Shown here: positions 17,067-26,575 of the stretch, in pieces
Layout of the letters: every line of letters begins with the position of its first letter
Numbering within the stretch: position 1 is the stretch's first letter
Assembly (NCBI RefSeq): GCF_014636175.1
Contig: NZ_BMDW01000007.1
Location: 124,001-188,000, forward strand
Length of the DNA stretch: 64,000 nt
Reading direction: 5' to 3'
Source: Sphingomonas psychrolutea
GTDB lineage: Bacteria; Pseudomonadota; Alphaproteobacteria; Sphingomonadales; Sphingomonadaceae
Position numbers and translations under genes: made by a program
The notes under the pieces: model-generated
Databases searched by the model: none
Told to the model about the DNA's origin: nothing
Seen by the model: the letters and a program-made list of their open reading frames with translations, nothing else

Positions 17067-17977
17067 TTTTCACGCGTCGCATGGAGCGACGTGCCAGCGC
17101 GGCCGCCGCGGAAGGATTGGCCCCAGCTCAGCGGATTCCAGCTGCCGAGCCCGGTCTTCGAGAAGGTAATGAATTCCGCACGCCCGCCGAGATATTCCCA
17201 TGGCACCGGCCCGCCGAGGCCGCCTTGCTCGAGCGGCACGCGGCTGTCGGCGCTGCGGTCGCGATTGTCGCCCATCATGAAGACATGGTCGGGCGGGATG
17301 ACGATCGGGCCATAATTGTCGCCCGCGCTTTCGCCGAGTTCGACCGTTTCGTAATGCCGCCCGTTGGGCAGCGTCTCGGTGACCAGCGGCATATGGCAGA
17401 TCGCGCTCCCATCGGGTGCGGTGCGCAACGCACCTTCGCCGAGATCGCAGGTCAGGCCGGTTTCGGGGGCGGGTTGCGGCATCCCGCCATAAGAGGGCAC
17501 ATCGACATAATGCAGCGGCCCGCGCTTCACCGCGACGCCGTTGAGGATCACGGTGCCGCCGCGCACTTCCAGCCGATCACCGGGCAAGCCGATCAGGCGC
17601 TTGATATAGTCGGTCTTGGTGCCCGGCGGGGTGACGATCACGACATCGCCGCGCTCGGGCAAGCGGCCGAGCAAGCGGCCGTGGATGAACGGCAGCAAGT
17701 GAAAGGTCGGCGACACGAACGACCAGCCATAAGGATATTTGCTCACCACCAGCTGATCACCAACCAGCAACCCCGGCAGCATCGATTCCGACGGGATATA
17801 GAACGGCTTGGCGACGAAGGTATGGAAGCCGAGCACCGCCAGGATCAGCCAAAAGATGCCGCGCAGTTCGGACGCCCAGTCGGTGCCGGGCCGCTTGGCA
17901 GCGGGAGCGTCGACGGCCGGAATGCTCTTTTCGGCGGGTTCGCCGATCTCGTCGTTCAGGGCCAGATCCTCGCTCAT
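17063..17977 (-). CDS. lepB: Signal peptidase I
   Basis: A 304-residue membrane-anchored protease (S26) that removes signal peptides from Sec-exported proteins on the periplasmic face. It has one anchoring segment (about 40-54). Box B is [11 protein letters not shown] with nucleophile Ser65. Box D is [12 protein letters not shown] with general base Lys126. Box E is [14 protein letters not shown]. An insert between boxes D and E (about 150-225) has two cysteines (in LTCDLGEG and AICHMP) that could form a disulfide. The gene overlaps acpS upstream (ATGA) and the AI-2E permease downstream (4 bp). Confidence 0.96.
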   Translation of the reverse strand: MSEDLALNDEIGEPAEKSIPAVDAPAAKRPGTDWASELRGIFWLILAVLGFHTFVAKPFYIPSESMLPGLLVGDQLVVSKYPYGWSFVSPTFHLLPFIHGRLLGRLPERGDVVIVTPPGTKTDYIKRLIGLPGDRLEVRGGTVILNGVAVKRGPLHYVDVPSYGGMPQPAPETGLTCDLGEGALRTAPDGSAICHMPLVTETLPNGRHYETVELGESAGDNYGPIVIPPDHVFMMGDNRDRSADSRVPLEQGGLGGPVPWEYLGGRAEFITFSKTGLGSWNPLSWGQSFRGGRAGTSLHATREK

Positions 17978-18384
17978 GTCTCGTCCTTTGGCACCGTCTC
18001 GATCACCACAAAAGCTTGTGCCCAGGGATGGTCGTCGGTCATCGTCAAATGTACTCGGGCGACGTGGCCGTCGGGCGTCAACGCGTCAAGTCTCGCCTTG
18101 GCTCCACCGGAAAGCGCGAGCGTTGGCGCGCCCGAGGGGGCGTTGACGACACCGATGTCCTTCATGAACACGCCACGCTTGAATCCGGTGCCGACCGCCT
18201 TGGAATAGGCTTCCTTCGCGGCGAAGCGCTTGGCGAGCGTCCCCGCCTTGGTGAAGGGGCGGCGTTCCGCTTTGGCACGCTCGACGTCGGTGAACACGCG
18301 ATTTTCGAACCGCGCACCGAATCGATCAAGCGAGGCCTGGATCCGCTCAATGTTGCACAGGTCGGAGCCGAGCCCGATGATCAT
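17974..18384 (-). CDS. acpS: Holo-[acyl-carrier-protein] synthase
   Basis: A 136-residue AcpS that transfers 4'-phosphopantetheine from CoA to acyl carrier protein. The start [15 protein letters not shown] is family-typical, with the Mg-binding Asp8. The second metal site lies in [15 protein letters not shown] (Glu in the AKEA core), and the C-terminus has [16 protein letters not shown]. The ATG at 18384 is chosen because upstream in-frame codons run into the family II repeat. The stop overlaps lepB. The order pyrE-pdxJ-acpS-lepB is common in alphaproteobacteria. Confidence 0.95.
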   Translation of the reverse strand: MIIGLGSDLCNIERIQASLDRFGARFENRVFTDVERAKAERRPFTKAGTLAKRFAAKEAYSKAVGTGFKRGVFMKDIGVVNAPSGAPTLALSGGAKARLDALTPDGHVARVHLTMTDDHPWAQAFVVIETVPKDET

Positions 18385-18397
18385 GGCTGGATGCTTT

Positions 18398-18594
18398 GAA
18401 GAAGAAGGTCGGTTCGCGCGGCGGCGCGGAGACGCGGAGAAGAAGAGGAAGAAAAAAGAAAAGGGAATGTGTTGCGCTTCGCGCGGCATTCGAAAGGGCG
18501 CGCTGAACCTGATACGAGCCGCGCGCAGCGCAATCGTTTCCCTACTTCTTCTCCGCGTCTCCGCGCCTCCGCGCGAACCAAACTTCTTCTCTTA
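18398..18594. repeat. Family II inverted repeat, copy b
   Basis: The arms near 18398-18445 (gaagaaggtcggttcgcgcg, then ggcggcgcggagacgcgg) and 18545-18594 are inverted copies around a roughly 100-bp centre rich in purines on the plus strand. The element fills the acpS-pdxJ gap almost exactly, in an operon whose other junctions overlap by 4 bp. The arm sequence matches copy a at 8013-8180. Confidence 0.82.
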
Positions 18595-18595
18595 A

Positions 18596-19342
18596 TCACC
18601 GCGCCGCATCCATCGCCGCGCGCATCGCGCGGACCGCGTCGCCCAGCCCCATGAAGATCGCGTCGGCAATCAGGCTGTGGCCGATGTTCAGCTCGCGAAT
18701 CTGCGGGATCGCGGCAATCGGCGCGACATTGGTCAGCGTCAGGCCGTGTCCGGCATGCACTTCGATCCCGTTCTTGACGGCCAGCGCGGCCGCATCGGCA
18801 AGCCGGCGGACTTCGGTGACCTGCGCGTCGCTTGCCAGATCGGCATAGCGCCCGGTGTGCAGTTCGATCACGGGCGCGCCGAGCCGGATTGCCGCGTCGA
18901 TCTGGCGCGCATCGGGTTCGATGAACAGCGACACGCGGATGTTCGCGGCGCGCAATTCGGACACCAAAGGGGCCAGCTGATCATAGTGTCCTGCTGCGTC
19001 GAGCCCGCCTTCGGTCGTGCGCTCCTCGCGCTTTTCGGGGACGATGCACGCGGCGTGCGGGCGGTGGCGCAGCGCGATCGCCAGCATCTCGGCGGTCGCC
19101 GCCATTTCGAAATTGAGCGGGATCGTCAGCTCGGCGCAAAGTCGGGCGATGTCGTCGTCGGTGATGTGCCGCCGATCTTCGCGAAGGTGCGCGGTGATGC
19201 CGTCTGCGCCCGCTTCAGCCGCCAGCAAAGCCGCGCGCACCGGATCGGGGTAACCCGACTCACGCGCATTCCGCACCGTCGCGACATGGTCGATATTGAC
19301 CCCCAAGCGAAGCCGGTCGCCTTGAACGTGTCGAAGTGTCAT
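18596..19342 (-). CDS. pdxJ: Pyridoxine 5'-phosphate synthase
   Basis: A 248-residue TIM-barrel enzyme that condenses 3-amino-1-hydroxyacetone phosphate with deoxyxylulose 5-phosphate to form pyridoxine 5'-phosphate (DXP-dependent vitamin B6 route). Family signatures are [15 protein letters not shown] (about 13-27), [15 protein letters not shown] (about 45-59), [15 protein letters not shown] (about 100-114) and [13 protein letters not shown] (about 195-207). The ATG overlaps the pyrE stop. Fully intact. Confidence 0.96.
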   Translation of the reverse strand: MTLRHVQGDRLRLGVNIDHVATVRNARESGYPDPVRAALLAAEAGADGITAHLREDRRHITDDDIARLCAELTIPLNFEMAATAEMLAIALRHRPHAACIVPEKREERTTEGGLDAAGHYDQLAPLVSELRAANIRVSLFIEPDARQIDAAIRLGAPVIELHTGRYADLASDAQVTEVRRLADAAALAVKNGIEVHAGHGLTLTNVAPIAAIPQIRELNIGHSLIADAIFMGLGDAVRAMRAAMDAAR

Positions 19343-19920
19343 GCCGCACGGCTCCCAGGCTTGATCGCCGGGATCGCCGCCAATTCGGGGGGCAACGCAT
19401 CCGCCGGATAGGTCGGCACGGCGAGTCGAATCAGCGGATAGAAGGGCACGCCGAGATCGGCCGATCCGTTGGAGCGGTCGACCAGCGCCGCCGCCGCGAC
19501 CGTCTCGCCGCCCGCACGCGCGATCGCGGCGATCGCCTCTTTGGAGGAAAGACCGGTCGTCACGACGTCTTCCATCATCAGGACCTTGGTGCCCGGTTCG
19601 AGCCGGAAGCCGCGGCGGAGTTCGAACACGCCATCGGGCCGTTCCAGAAACATCGCCGATACGCCCAGCGCACGGGCCATCTCCTGCCCCGCGATCACCC
19701 CGCCCATGGCGGGCGACACCACAACGGCGATGATTTCCCTTACGTCTGTGGGGAGTCGCGCGACCAGCGCCGTTGCCAGACGCGCGCCACGCGCCGGGTC
19801 CATCAGCACGCGCGCGCATTGCAAATACCGCGACGACCGCAAGCCCGACGACAGGATGAAATGCCCCTCCAGCAACGCTTCGGCGCTGCGGAATTCGGCT
19901 AGAATATCATCGTCAGTCAT
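19339..19920 (-). CDS. pyrE: Orotate phosphoribosyltransferase
   Basis: A 193-residue type I PRTase that makes OMP from orotate and PRPP in pyrimidine synthesis. The PRPP-binding loop is [18 protein letters not shown] (about 113-130). [14 protein letters not shown] (about 21-34), [16 protein letters not shown] (about 67-82) and a flexible catalytic loop region are also present. It is the first gene of pyrE-pdxJ-acpS-lepB and is divergent from the oxidase operon, with 191 bp between the starts. Confidence 0.95.
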   Translation of the reverse strand: MTDDDILAEFRSAEALLEGHFILSSGLRSSRYLQCARVLMDPARGARLATALVARLPTDVREIIAVVVSPAMGGVIAGQEMARALGVSAMFLERPDGVFELRRGFRLEPGTKVLMMEDVVTTGLSSKEAIAAIARAGGETVAAAALVDRSNGSADLGVPFYPLIRLAVPTYPADALPPELAAIPAIKPGSRAA

Positions 19921-20006
19921 CGCTCAGGGTCCTGCGTACGGCCCGCTTAACTAGGAGCGGGGATGCTGCGACGCAACGACTGCGCAAAAAATGCGCCATG
20001 TTCGAC

Positions 20007-20035
20007 TTGAGACAAGGGGTCACCCTGCGTATAGG
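20007..20035 (+). promoter_or_regulatory. Probable promoter of the cytochrome oxidase operon
   Basis: TTGAGA (20007-20012) and TATAGG (20030-20035) have exactly 17 bp between them and lie about 77 bp upstream of the coxB start. The spacer holds a small GGGTcACCC palindrome. The elements are a good sigma-70-like match by eye, but the transcript start is unproven. Confidence 0.5.
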
Positions 20036-20111
20036 GCCGCTATAACGATATGTAGCCCCGCTTTGCCGACACCATCGGTGGGCACGAGTGTTCGAGAGTA
20101 GAAACAGAAAG

Positions 20112-21236
20112 ATGCGAATGATCGGGATCAAATCGATCGCGCTGGCCGCAGGCCTCGCGATGCTGAGTATCGGATCGGCGAATGCCGCACCGCAGGCTAC
20201 CCCGATTGCTCCTGTATCCAAGCCGGTTGAGGCCGCGCCGACGGTGACGGTCGGCGATCCTGCCGCCGCGACCCCGGCTGCAACCCCCGCTGTGACGACG
20301 ATTGATCCGATGCTCGCCGTCGATGGCGCGCCGGCAATGGCGATTGACCCCAAGGTCGGTCAGCCGGTGGTCGGCGTGCTCGGGCTGCAACCGCAGGTGA
20401 CGCGCACCGGCGCGCAGGCAGCATGGTTCCACAACTGGCTGTTGATGCCCGTCATCACCTTCATCTCGGTACTGGTGCTGTTCCTGCTCTTCTGGGTCGT
20501 GGTGCGCTATCGTCGCGCGGCCAACCCGGTCGCGTCCAAGACCTCGCACAATACGGTGCTCGAAGTGCTGTGGACTGGCGTCCCGGTGCTGATCTTGCTC
20601 GGCCTTGCGCTTCCCTCGATCGGCTTGTTGCAAGCGCAATATAAGCCCGCGCCCAAGAATGCGGTGACGCTTAAGGCAATCGGCAACCAATGGTATTGGT
20701 CGTATCAATATCCCGACAATGGCGGATTCGAAGTCACGTCGAACATGCTCAAGGAAGCCAGTGAAGTCGGCAAGGGTGAGCGCGCGCGGACTGCGATCGA
20801 CGGTCCCCGGCTGCTCGCGACCGACCAGCGCGTCGTGTTGCCGGTCGGCGTGCCGATCCGCCTGATCACCACCTCCAACGACGTGATCCACAGCTGGGAA
20901 ATCCCCGCCTTCTGGATCAAGCTTGACGCGGTCCCCGGCCGTTTGAACGAAACCAGCTTCACGATCGACAAGCCCGGCGTCTATTTCGGTGTCTGCTCGG
21001 AACTGTGCGGCGCGCGCCACGGCTACATGCCGATCACGGTTCAGGCGGTCACGCCGGCGGTGTTCGCGCAGTGGGTGAAGGCGAAGGGCGGCACAATGCC
21101 CGGTGCTGCTGCGGCGCCATCGCCCGCCGTCGTCGGCGCGGCCGGGTCCGCCCCCGCCGCACCGACCGCCGCCGATGCGGCTGCCGCCAACGCGCTCCCC
21201 GCCGCTCCCGCCGCCAACGCTTCCGCTGGACAATAA
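20112..21236 (+). CDS. coxB: Cytochrome c oxidase subunit II
   Basis: A 374-residue subunit II. It has a signal peptide (LAAGLAMLSIGSANAAP) and a long Ala/Pro/Thr-rich lead. Two membrane spans follow (about 113-137 and 152-175). The cupredoxin domain has NQWYWSYQYPD (aromatic patch), HSWEIPAF and the CuA site C295-SEL-C299-x3-H303-x2-M306. It takes electrons from cytochrome c and passes them to subunit I. Its C-terminal 50 residues are Ala/Pro-rich with no haem c motif, so it is a plain aa3-type subunit. The ATG at 20112 (MRMIGIKS) gives a proper signal peptide. First gene of the operon. Confidence 0.95.
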   Translation: MRMIGIKSIALAAGLAMLSIGSANAAPQATPIAPVSKPVEAAPTVTVGDPAAATPAATPAVTTIDPMLAVDGAPAMAIDPKVGQPVVGVLGLQPQVTRTGAQAAWFHNWLLMPVITFISVLVLFLLFWVVVRYRRAANPVASKTSHNTVLEVLWTGVPVLILLGLALPSIGLLQAQYKPAPKNAVTLKAIGNQWYWSYQYPDNGGFEVTSNMLKEASEVGKGERARTAIDGPRLLATDQRVVLPVGVPIRLITTSNDVIHSWEIPAFWIKLDAVPGRLNETSFTIDKPGVYFGVCSELCGARHGYMPITVQAVTPAVFAQWVKAKGGTMPGAAAAPSPAVVGAAGSAPAAPTAADAAAANALPAAPAANASAGQ

Positions 21237-21239
21237 CCC

Positions 21240-22901
21240 ATGACCGACACCGCCCTCAGCCCCGCCGCGTTCGAAGCGCACCATGACGATGTCCACGCGC
21301 ATGACGATCATCAGATGTCGTTCTTTGCGCGCTGGTTCATGTCGACCAACCACAAGGATATCGGGACGCTGTACCTGATCTTCGCGATTGTCGCGGGGAT
21401 CATCGGTGGGGCGATTTCGGGCCTGATGCGCGCCGAACTGGCCGAGCCGGGTATCCAATATCTCGGCATTTGGGCAAGCTATCTGCCCGGTGGCGAGCAG
21501 GGGCTCGATCATTCGCTCCATCTGTGGAACGTCCTGATCACCGCGCACGGCCTGATCATGGTGTTCTTCATGGTCATGCCGGCGATGATCGGCGGCTTTG
21601 GCAATTGGTTTGTGCCGATCATGATCGGCGCGCCCGACATGGCCTTCCCGCGGATGAACAACGTCTCGTTCTGGCTGCTGATCCCGAGCTTCACGCTGCT
21701 GCTCGCCTCGCCCTTCTTCGGTGGCGCGGGTAACGGCTGGACGCTCTATGCGCCGCTCTCGACCTATGGTGAGCCCGGGCCGTCGACCGACATGGCGATC
21801 CTGTCGCTCCATCTTGCCGGTGCCTCGTCGATCCTTGGCGCGATCAACTTCATCACCACCATCTTCAACATGCGCGCGCCCGGCATGACGCTGCACAAGA
21901 TGCCGCTGTTCGTGTGGTCGGTGCTCGTCACCGCCTTCCTGCTGTTGCTGGCGTTGCCGGTGCTGGCAGCCGCCATCACGATGCTGCTGACCGATCGTAA
22001 CTTCGGCACGACCTTCTTTGATCCGGCCGGCGGCGGTGATCCGATCCTGTACCAGCATCTGTTCTGGTTCTTCGGTCACCCCGAAGTCTACATCATGATC
22101 CTGCCGGGCTTCGGCATCGTCAGCCAGGTGATCTCGACCTTCTCGAAAAAGCCCGTGTTCGGCTATCTCGGCATGGCCTATGCTATGGTCGCGATCGGTG
22201 TCGTCGGCTTCGTCGTGTGGGCGCATCACATGTTCACCACCGGTCTCAGCGTGAACACCAAGATGTATTTCACCGCGGCGACGATGGTGATCGCGGTGCC
22301 GACCGGCATCAAGATTTTCTCATGGATCGCAACGATGTGGGGCGGCTCGCTGTCCTTCAAGACGCCGATGCTGTGGGCGATCGGCTTCATCTTCATGTTC
22401 ACCGTTGGTGGCGTGACCGGGGTCGTGCTCGCCAATGGCGGCATCGATGATTACATGCAGGACAGCTATTACGTCGTGGCGCATTTCCACTATGTGCTGT
22501 CGCTGGGTGCGGTGTTCTCGCTGTTCTGTGGCTTCTATTACTGGTTCCCGAAAATGTCGGGGAAGATGTATAACGAGACGCTCGGCCAGATTCACTATTA
22601 TGTGTTCTTCGTCGGCGTGAACGTCTTGTTCTTCCCGATGCATTTTCTGGGCCTCCAGAACATGCAGCGCCGCGTGCCGGATTATACCGATGCGCTCGCG
22701 CAGTGGAACTGGGTCGCGACGCTCGGCTACAAGATCATGGCAGCCTCGATGCTGGTGTTCTTCGTCAACGTCATCTGGTCGTTGTTCAAGGGTAAGCCGG
22801 CTGGCGACAATCCGTGGGGCGACGGCGCGACGACGCTCGAATGGACGCTGACGAGCCCGCCGCCCTACCATCAGTTCGAGACGCTGCCGCGGATCGACTA
22901 A
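21240..22901 (+). CDS. ctaD: Cytochrome c oxidase subunit I
   Basis: A 553-residue haem-copper oxidase core with 12 membrane spans. The CuB ligand and cross-linked tyrosine are in H280-P-E-V-Y284. The other CuB histidines are H329-H330. H415 and H417 in [10 protein letters not shown] serve haem a3 and haem a. With the D-channel start and the [14 protein letters not shown] motif it is an A-type proton-pumping enzyme. It reduces O2 to water in the inner membrane. It begins 3 bp after coxB. A family I repeat follows before ctaB. Confidence 0.98.
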   Translation: MTDTALSPAAFEAHHDDVHAHDDHQMSFFARWFMSTNHKDIGTLYLIFAIVAGIIGGAISGLMRAELAEPGIQYLGIWASYLPGGEQGLDHSLHLWNVLITAHGLIMVFFMVMPAMIGGFGNWFVPIMIGAPDMAFPRMNNVSFWLLIPSFTLLLASPFFGGAGNGWTLYAPLSTYGEPGPSTDMAILSLHLAGASSILGAINFITTIFNMRAPGMTLHKMPLFVWSVLVTAFLLLLALPVLAAAITMLLTDRNFGTTFFDPAGGGDPILYQHLFWFFGHPEVYIMILPGFGIVSQVISTFSKKPVFGYLGMAYAMVAIGVVGFVVWAHHMFTTGLSVNTKMYFTAATMVIAVPTGIKIFSWIATMWGGSLSFKTPMLWAIGFIFMFTVGGVTGVVLANGGIDDYMQDSYYVVAHFHYVLSLGAVFSLFCGFYYWFPKMSGKMYNETLGQIHYYVFFVGVNVLFFPMHFLGLQNMQRRVPDYTDALAQWNWVATLGYKIMAASMLVFFVNVIWSLFKGKPAGDNPWGDGATTLEWTLTSPPPYHQFETLPRID

Positions 22902-22909
22902 GCCCTTTT

Positions 22910-23013
22910 CCCCTCCCGCTTGCGGGAGGGGTTAGGGGAGGGGAGTGCCGCAGAACGCGGCGCTCTCCGACGAACGCCCCTCCCCCAGCCCCTCCCGCGA
23001 GCGGGAGGGGAGG
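22910..23013. repeat. Family I inverted repeat, copy a (ctaD-ctaB gap)
   Basis: The 5' arm 22910-22943 (CCCCTCCCGCTTGCGGGAGG...) and 3' arm 22977-23010 are near-perfect reverse complements, and each arm itself contains a CCTCCCGC/GCGGGAGG hairpin. The element fills the only sizeable gap in the front of the oxidase operon. Its last purine run, GGGAGGGGAGGA, ends 8-9 bases before the ctaB ATG, so the repeat appears to supply the Shine-Dalgarno. Confidence 0.88.
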
Positions 23014-23022
23014 ATTGCACCA

Positions 23023-23928
23023 ATGACCACCACCGCCTTCCCGACCACCACCCTCCCCGCCGGAGCAGGCGATTTTTTCGCGCTGACCAAACCACGCGTG
23101 ATGCGGTCGGTGGTGTTTACGGCGTTATGCGGCATGCTTGCCGCCCCGGTGCAATTGCCCTTCACGCTCGCTTTCACCGCGATCCTGGCGATCGCGCTCG
23201 CGGCGGGGTCGGCAGGCGCGCTCAACCAATGGTATGAAAGCGATATCGATGCGCTGATGAAGCGCACCGCCAAGCGCCCCTTGCCTGCGGGCAAGATGGA
23301 GCGCGAAACCGCGTTGCAGTTCGGCGTGGCGCTCGGCGTGTTCTCGGTGTTGCTGATGGGCTTGGCGATCGGTCTGATCGCCGCCGGGCTGCTGGCGGTC
23401 TCGATCCTGTTCTACGTGCTCGTCTATACCGTCGGGCTCAAGCGCCGGACCCCGCAGAACATCGTCATCGGCGGTGCCGCCGGTGCCTTCCCGCCGCTGA
23501 TCGGCTGGGTCGCCGCCACGGGCAGCCTCTCGACGCTGCCGCTGTTAATGTTCGCGATCATCTTTCTGTGGACGCCCCCGCACAGCTGGGCGCTCGCGCT
23601 GCTCATCCGTGACGATTATGCCAAGGGCGGCGTACCGATGCTGCCGGTCGTGGCGAGTGCCGCGACGACGCGCTGGCAAATGCTGTTCTATGCGGTGCTG
23701 ATGGCGGCGGCGGCGGTGGCACCTTGGCCGCTCGGGCTGGCGGGTGCGACCTATGGCCTGATCGCGACGCTCACCTCGCTCGTGTTCGTCGGGCTTACCG
23801 CCTGGGTGGTCGTGCAACGCGCCGAAACCACGCCCGCGATGAAGGCCGAGCGCGTGCTGTTCGTCTATTCGATCGGGTACATCCTCGCGATCTTCGCCAC
23901 CCTCGCTTTCGATCGGCTTACCGCATGA
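23023..23928 (+). CDS. ctaB: Haem O synthase (protohaem IX farnesyltransferase)
   Basis: A 301-residue UbiA-type prenyltransferase with about nine membrane spans that farnesylates haem B to haem O, the precursor of haem A for this oxidase. The first aspartate-rich motif is [21 protein letters not shown] (about 67-87, read NxxxD...RT.RPL). [18 protein letters not shown] (about 181-198) carries the second conserved region. The ATG at 23023 follows the repeat-borne Shine-Dalgarno. It ends with a 4-bp overlap into the next small gene. Confidence 0.95.
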   Translation: MTTTAFPTTTLPAGAGDFFALTKPRVMRSVVFTALCGMLAAPVQLPFTLAFTAILAIALAAGSAGALNQWYESDIDALMKRTAKRPLPAGKMERETALQFGVALGVFSVLLMGLAIGLIAAGLLAVSILFYVLVYTVGLKRRTPQNIVIGGAAGAFPPLIGWVAATGSLSTLPLLMFAIIFLWTPPHSWALALLIRDDYAKGGVPMLPVVASAATTRWQMLFYAVLMAAAAVAPWPLGLAGATYGLIATLTSLVFVGLTAWVVVQRAETTPAMKAERVLFVYSIGYILAIFATLAFDRLTA

Positions 23929-24071
23929 CTCCGGACCCGCTTCCGCATTCCGATTTGGTCCGCAAGCGCCAGCGCAGCCGCGCCCTAGTGCTCGCGCTGA
24001 TCCTTGGTGCGTTCGTGATCCTGGTGTTTGCGATCAGCATCGCCAAGATCAAGGCGGGGATGCCGCACTGA
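23925..24071 (+). CDS. Small single-span membrane protein between ctaB and ctaG
   Basis: A 48-residue protein with a charged N-terminus ([12 protein letters not shown]), one hydrophobic span ([21 protein letters not shown], about 20-40) and a short tail. The start overlaps the ctaB stop (ATGA) and the stop overlaps the ctaG start (TGATG), so translation is tightly coupled. Small proteins at this place in alphaproteobacterial cox operons are sometimes called CoxF-like. Its size and place suggest an oxidase assembly helper or accessory subunit. I assign no firm function. Confidence 0.75.
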   Translation: MTPDPLPHSDLVRKRQRSRALVLALILGAFVILVFAISIAKIKAGMPH

Positions 24072-24622
24072 TGGCGCGGTTTCTGCCTGCCGATCGCAAG
24101 CTTCGGACCGCTTTTTTCGCGGTGCTCGGCATTTGTTTCATGACCGGTGTCGGTTGGGCGAGCATTCCGCTCTACCGCATGTTCTGTCAGGCGACTGGCC
24201 TGAACGGCACGACGCAGCGCGGGACGGTTGCCCCGGGCGCGGTCGACCGCCAGATCCGGATCGATTTCGACACCAATGTCGCGCCGCACATGCCGTGGAA
24301 GTTCGCGCCGGAAAATCCGTCCGAGACGGTGGCGATCGGTGCGCGCGACATGGCGTTCTTTACCGCGACGAATACGTCGGATCATCCGATCACCGGCACT
24401 GCGACCTATAACGTCACCCCGGCACAGGCCGGCAAATATTTCACCAAAATCCAGTGTTTCTGCTTCACGCAGCAGACGCTGAAACCCGGCGAGACCGCGC
24501 GCATGCCGGTGATCTTTTTCGTCGATCCCAAGATCCTGGCTGACCCCGACGCCAATGACGTCGAGACGATCACACTCAGTTACACGTTTTACCCCGTGGA
24601 TTCCGCGAAAGCCAAAGGCTAG
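24071..24622 (+). CDS. ctaG: Cytochrome c oxidase assembly protein CtaG/Cox11
   Basis: A 183-residue Cox11 protein that inserts copper at the CuB centre of subunit I. One N-terminal span (about 13-32) anchors a periplasmic domain with the copper motif QCFCFTQQTLKPGE (about 133-146) and PVIFFVDP. The family's N-terminal YRMFCQATGLNGT (about 36-48), with its conserved cysteine, is present. One-base overlap with the small gene upstream. Confidence 0.95.
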   Translation: MARFLPADRKLRTAFFAVLGICFMTGVGWASIPLYRMFCQATGLNGTTQRGTVAPGAVDRQIRIDFDTNVAPHMPWKFAPENPSETVAIGARDMAFFTATNTSDHPITGTATYNVTPAQAGKYFTKIQCFCFTQQTLKPGETARMPVIFFVDPKILADPDANDVETITLSYTFYPVDSAKAKG

Positions 24623-24662
24623 AGCGGGACCAACCGACGACGATACGCATAAGGGAAGACCG

Positions 24663-25529
24663 ATGTCCGGCACCAAGAACCACGATTATCACATCCTCCC
24701 GCCCAGCATCTGGCCGCTCGCCGGATCGATGGCGGCGCTGGCGATGGCGGCCGGCGGCATTATGTGGATGCATTCGGCGGCCGGTGGTGGCGCGCTCTTC
24801 TATGCCGGTCTCGCGGGTGTGCTCGCGGTGATGTACGGCTGGTGGCGCCAGATCATCCTCGAGGCGCATGCCGGCGACCATACCCCGGTCGTCCAGCTCC
24901 ATTTGCGCTACGGCATGATCCTGTTCATCGCCTCCGAGGTGATGTTCTTCGTTGGCTGGTTCTGGGCCTATTTCGATTTCTCGCTCTTCCCCGCGCACAT
25001 CGCCTATGATTCGGTGACCAAGACGACCAGTGTCATTACCGACGTTGCCGCCGGGGCCGCGCAATGGCCGCCCAAGGGTCTCGAAGTCATCGACGCCTTC
25101 AAATTCCCGCTGCTTAACACGCTGATCCTGCTGACCAGCGGCACGACCATCACCTGGGCACACCACGCGCTGATCCATGGCGACCGCGACGGCTTGAAAA
25201 AGGGCCTGTGGGCAACGATCGTACTTGGCCTGATCTTCAGCTCGATCCAGGCGTACGAATATTCCGAGGCGCCGTTCCCCTTCAAGGGACTGAACTATGG
25301 CGCGGCCTTCTTCATGTCGACCGGCTTTCACGGCTTCCACGTGATGATCGGAACGATCTTCCTGATCGTCTGCCAGATCCGCGTCTATCGCGGGGACTTC
25401 ACGCCGCGGCAGCATTTCGGGTTTGAGGCAGCGGCCTGGTACTGGCATTTCGTCGATGTGGTGTGGTTGTTCCTGTTCGTCACCATCTACGTTTATGGTG
25501 GCTGGGGCGCACCGGTCCACGCCGGGTGA
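24663..25529 (+). CDS. coxC: Cytochrome c oxidase subunit III
   Basis: A 288-residue seven-span subunit III. Family stretches include DYHILPPSIWPLAGS at the N-terminus, RYGMILFIASEVMFFVGWFWAYF (about 80-102, with the conserved Glu), LTSGTTITWAHHAL (about 159-172) and STGFHGFHVMIGTIFL (about 219-234). It stabilises subunit I and its proton uptake. The ATG at 24663 has AGGGAAG upstream. It follows ctaG by 40 bp. Confidence 0.96.
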   Translation: MSGTKNHDYHILPPSIWPLAGSMAALAMAAGGIMWMHSAAGGGALFYAGLAGVLAVMYGWWRQIILEAHAGDHTPVVQLHLRYGMILFIASEVMFFVGWFWAYFDFSLFPAHIAYDSVTKTTSVITDVAAGAAQWPPKGLEVIDAFKFPLLNTLILLTSGTTITWAHHALIHGDRDGLKKGLWATIVLGLIFSSIQAYEYSEAPFPFKGLNYGAAFFMSTGFHGFHVMIGTIFLIVCQIRVYRGDFTPRQHFGFEAAAWYWHFVDVVWLFLFVTIYVYGGWGAPVHAG

Positions 25530-25533
25530 TCCG

Positions 25534-25935
25534 GTGAGCGACGGGCCAGCGGTCACCACCGCACCCACCCCCGTCGCGGCCGCGCTGAAGGGCCTGTGTC
25601 CGCGCTGTGGCGCGCCCGGACTGTTTCGTAGCTGGCTTGATTTTGCCGATCGCTGCAAGGTGTGCGGGCTGGACTATGGCGCGTTCAACGTCGGGGACGG
25701 GCCGGCCGCGATCCTGACGCTGGTGCTGGGCGCGCTGGTGGTCGGCACCGCGATCACGATCCAGCTGACGTGGGGCCCGCCGATTTGGCTGCAATTGATT
25801 ATCTGGCTGCCGGTCACGGTGGGGAGCGTCGTCGGGGCTTTGCGTATCGCCAAGGCGGCATTGCTCGGGTCGGAATTCCGCACCGCCGCGCATGAGGGGC
25901 ATATCGTGCCACCGGACAGCGAGTCGGATCGGTGA
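25534..25935 (+). CDS. DUF983 family protein
   Basis: A 133-residue protein with GTG start, an N-terminal zinc-ribbon-like pair of cysteine motifs (CPRCGAPG, about 22-29, and CKVCGLDYG, about 42-50) and two membrane spans (about 58-103). DUF983 proteins recur in oxidase operons of alphaproteobacteria beside coxC and surf1; their function is not established. The stop overlaps the surf1 GTG (GTGA). A role in oxidase assembly is inferred from place only. Confidence 0.85.
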   Translation: MSDGPAVTTAPTPVAAALKGLCPRCGAPGLFRSWLDFADRCKVCGLDYGAFNVGDGPAAILTLVLGALVVGTAITIQLTWGPPIWLQLIIWLPVTVGSVVGALRIAKAALLGSEFRTAAHEGHIVPPDSESDR

Positions 25936-26564
25936 AGGCAATCCCTGTCATCCCTACGATCGTGGTTGGCCTTGCGGTCGCCGCGATGATCGCGCTCGGC
26001 GTCTGGCAGCTCCAGCGCCGCGCCGAAAAGGAAGCGCTGCTGGTGCGATACGCGCAGAATATCACGCTGCCGCGCATCACCTTCCCGGCGATCCCGGTTG
26101 ATGACACGCTGCTGTTTCGCCGTGCGAGCGCCTTCTGCCTCGAACCCGTCAGCTTCGCGATCGAAGGCGGGCGTAATGCCCGCGGCGGCACTGGCTGGCG
26201 GCAGATCGCGCAGTGCCGCACCGGCGCAGAAGGTCCAGGCTTCGCCGTTCAACTGGGCTTCGGCACCGATCCGCATGCCAAGCCTGATTGGAAGGGCGGT
26301 CCAGTGCGCGGCTATATCAGCCACGCGCCCGATCATGCGCCGATCGTCGCGGCGGCGTTTGGCGGCGCACCCAAGACGCTGATGCTCGTCGCCGATCCGC
26401 CAATGGCGGGACTCGACCCCAATCCGGGGCCCGATCTGTCGGCCGTACCCAACAACCATTTGGCCTATGCGGTGCAGTGGTTCGTGTTCGCGAGCCTTGC
26501 CGCCTTGATCTATGCGCTGGCGCTGCGTCGTCGCACGGTTGCCGAGTCGCCCGCGCCGCGCTAA
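25932..26564 (+). CDS. surf1: SURF1 family oxidase assembly protein
   Basis: A 210-residue SURF1 protein (Shy1/SurfI), which helps insert haem a in subunit I. It has the two-span architecture: N-terminal span (about 7-24) followed by GVWQLQRRAEKE, a periplasmic loop with GWRQIAQC, and the C-terminal signature VPNNHLAYAVQWFVFA leading into the second span. It is somewhat shorter than typical 230-250-residue members. GTG start overlapping DUF983. Confidence 0.93.
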   Translation: MKAIPVIPTIVVGLAVAAMIALGVWQLQRRAEKEALLVRYAQNITLPRITFPAIPVDDTLLFRRASAFCLEPVSFAIEGGRNARGGTGWRQIAQCRTGAEGPGFAVQLGFGTDPHAKPDWKGGPVRGYISHAPDHAPIVAAAFGGAPKTLMLVADPPMAGLDPNPGPDLSAVPNNHLAYAVQWFVFASLAALIYALALRRRTVAESPAPR

Positions 26565-26575
26565 CCGCAAGCGCC

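Noticed and set aside
18596..19819. 407-codon version of pdxJ
   Set aside because: The N-terminal extension is pyrE in another frame. PdxJ family length fits the ATG at 19342.
20040..22229. 729-codon open frame on the minus strand opposite coxB-ctaD
   Set aside because: Arg/His/Asp/Gly-rich shadow of a high-GC coding region. The plus strand encodes unmistakable oxidase subunits with conserved metal ligands.
22910..23013. Possible CRISPR or tandem-repeat array
   Set aside because: The repeats are inverted arms around a single unique centre, with no regular direct repeat/spacer series and no cas genes.
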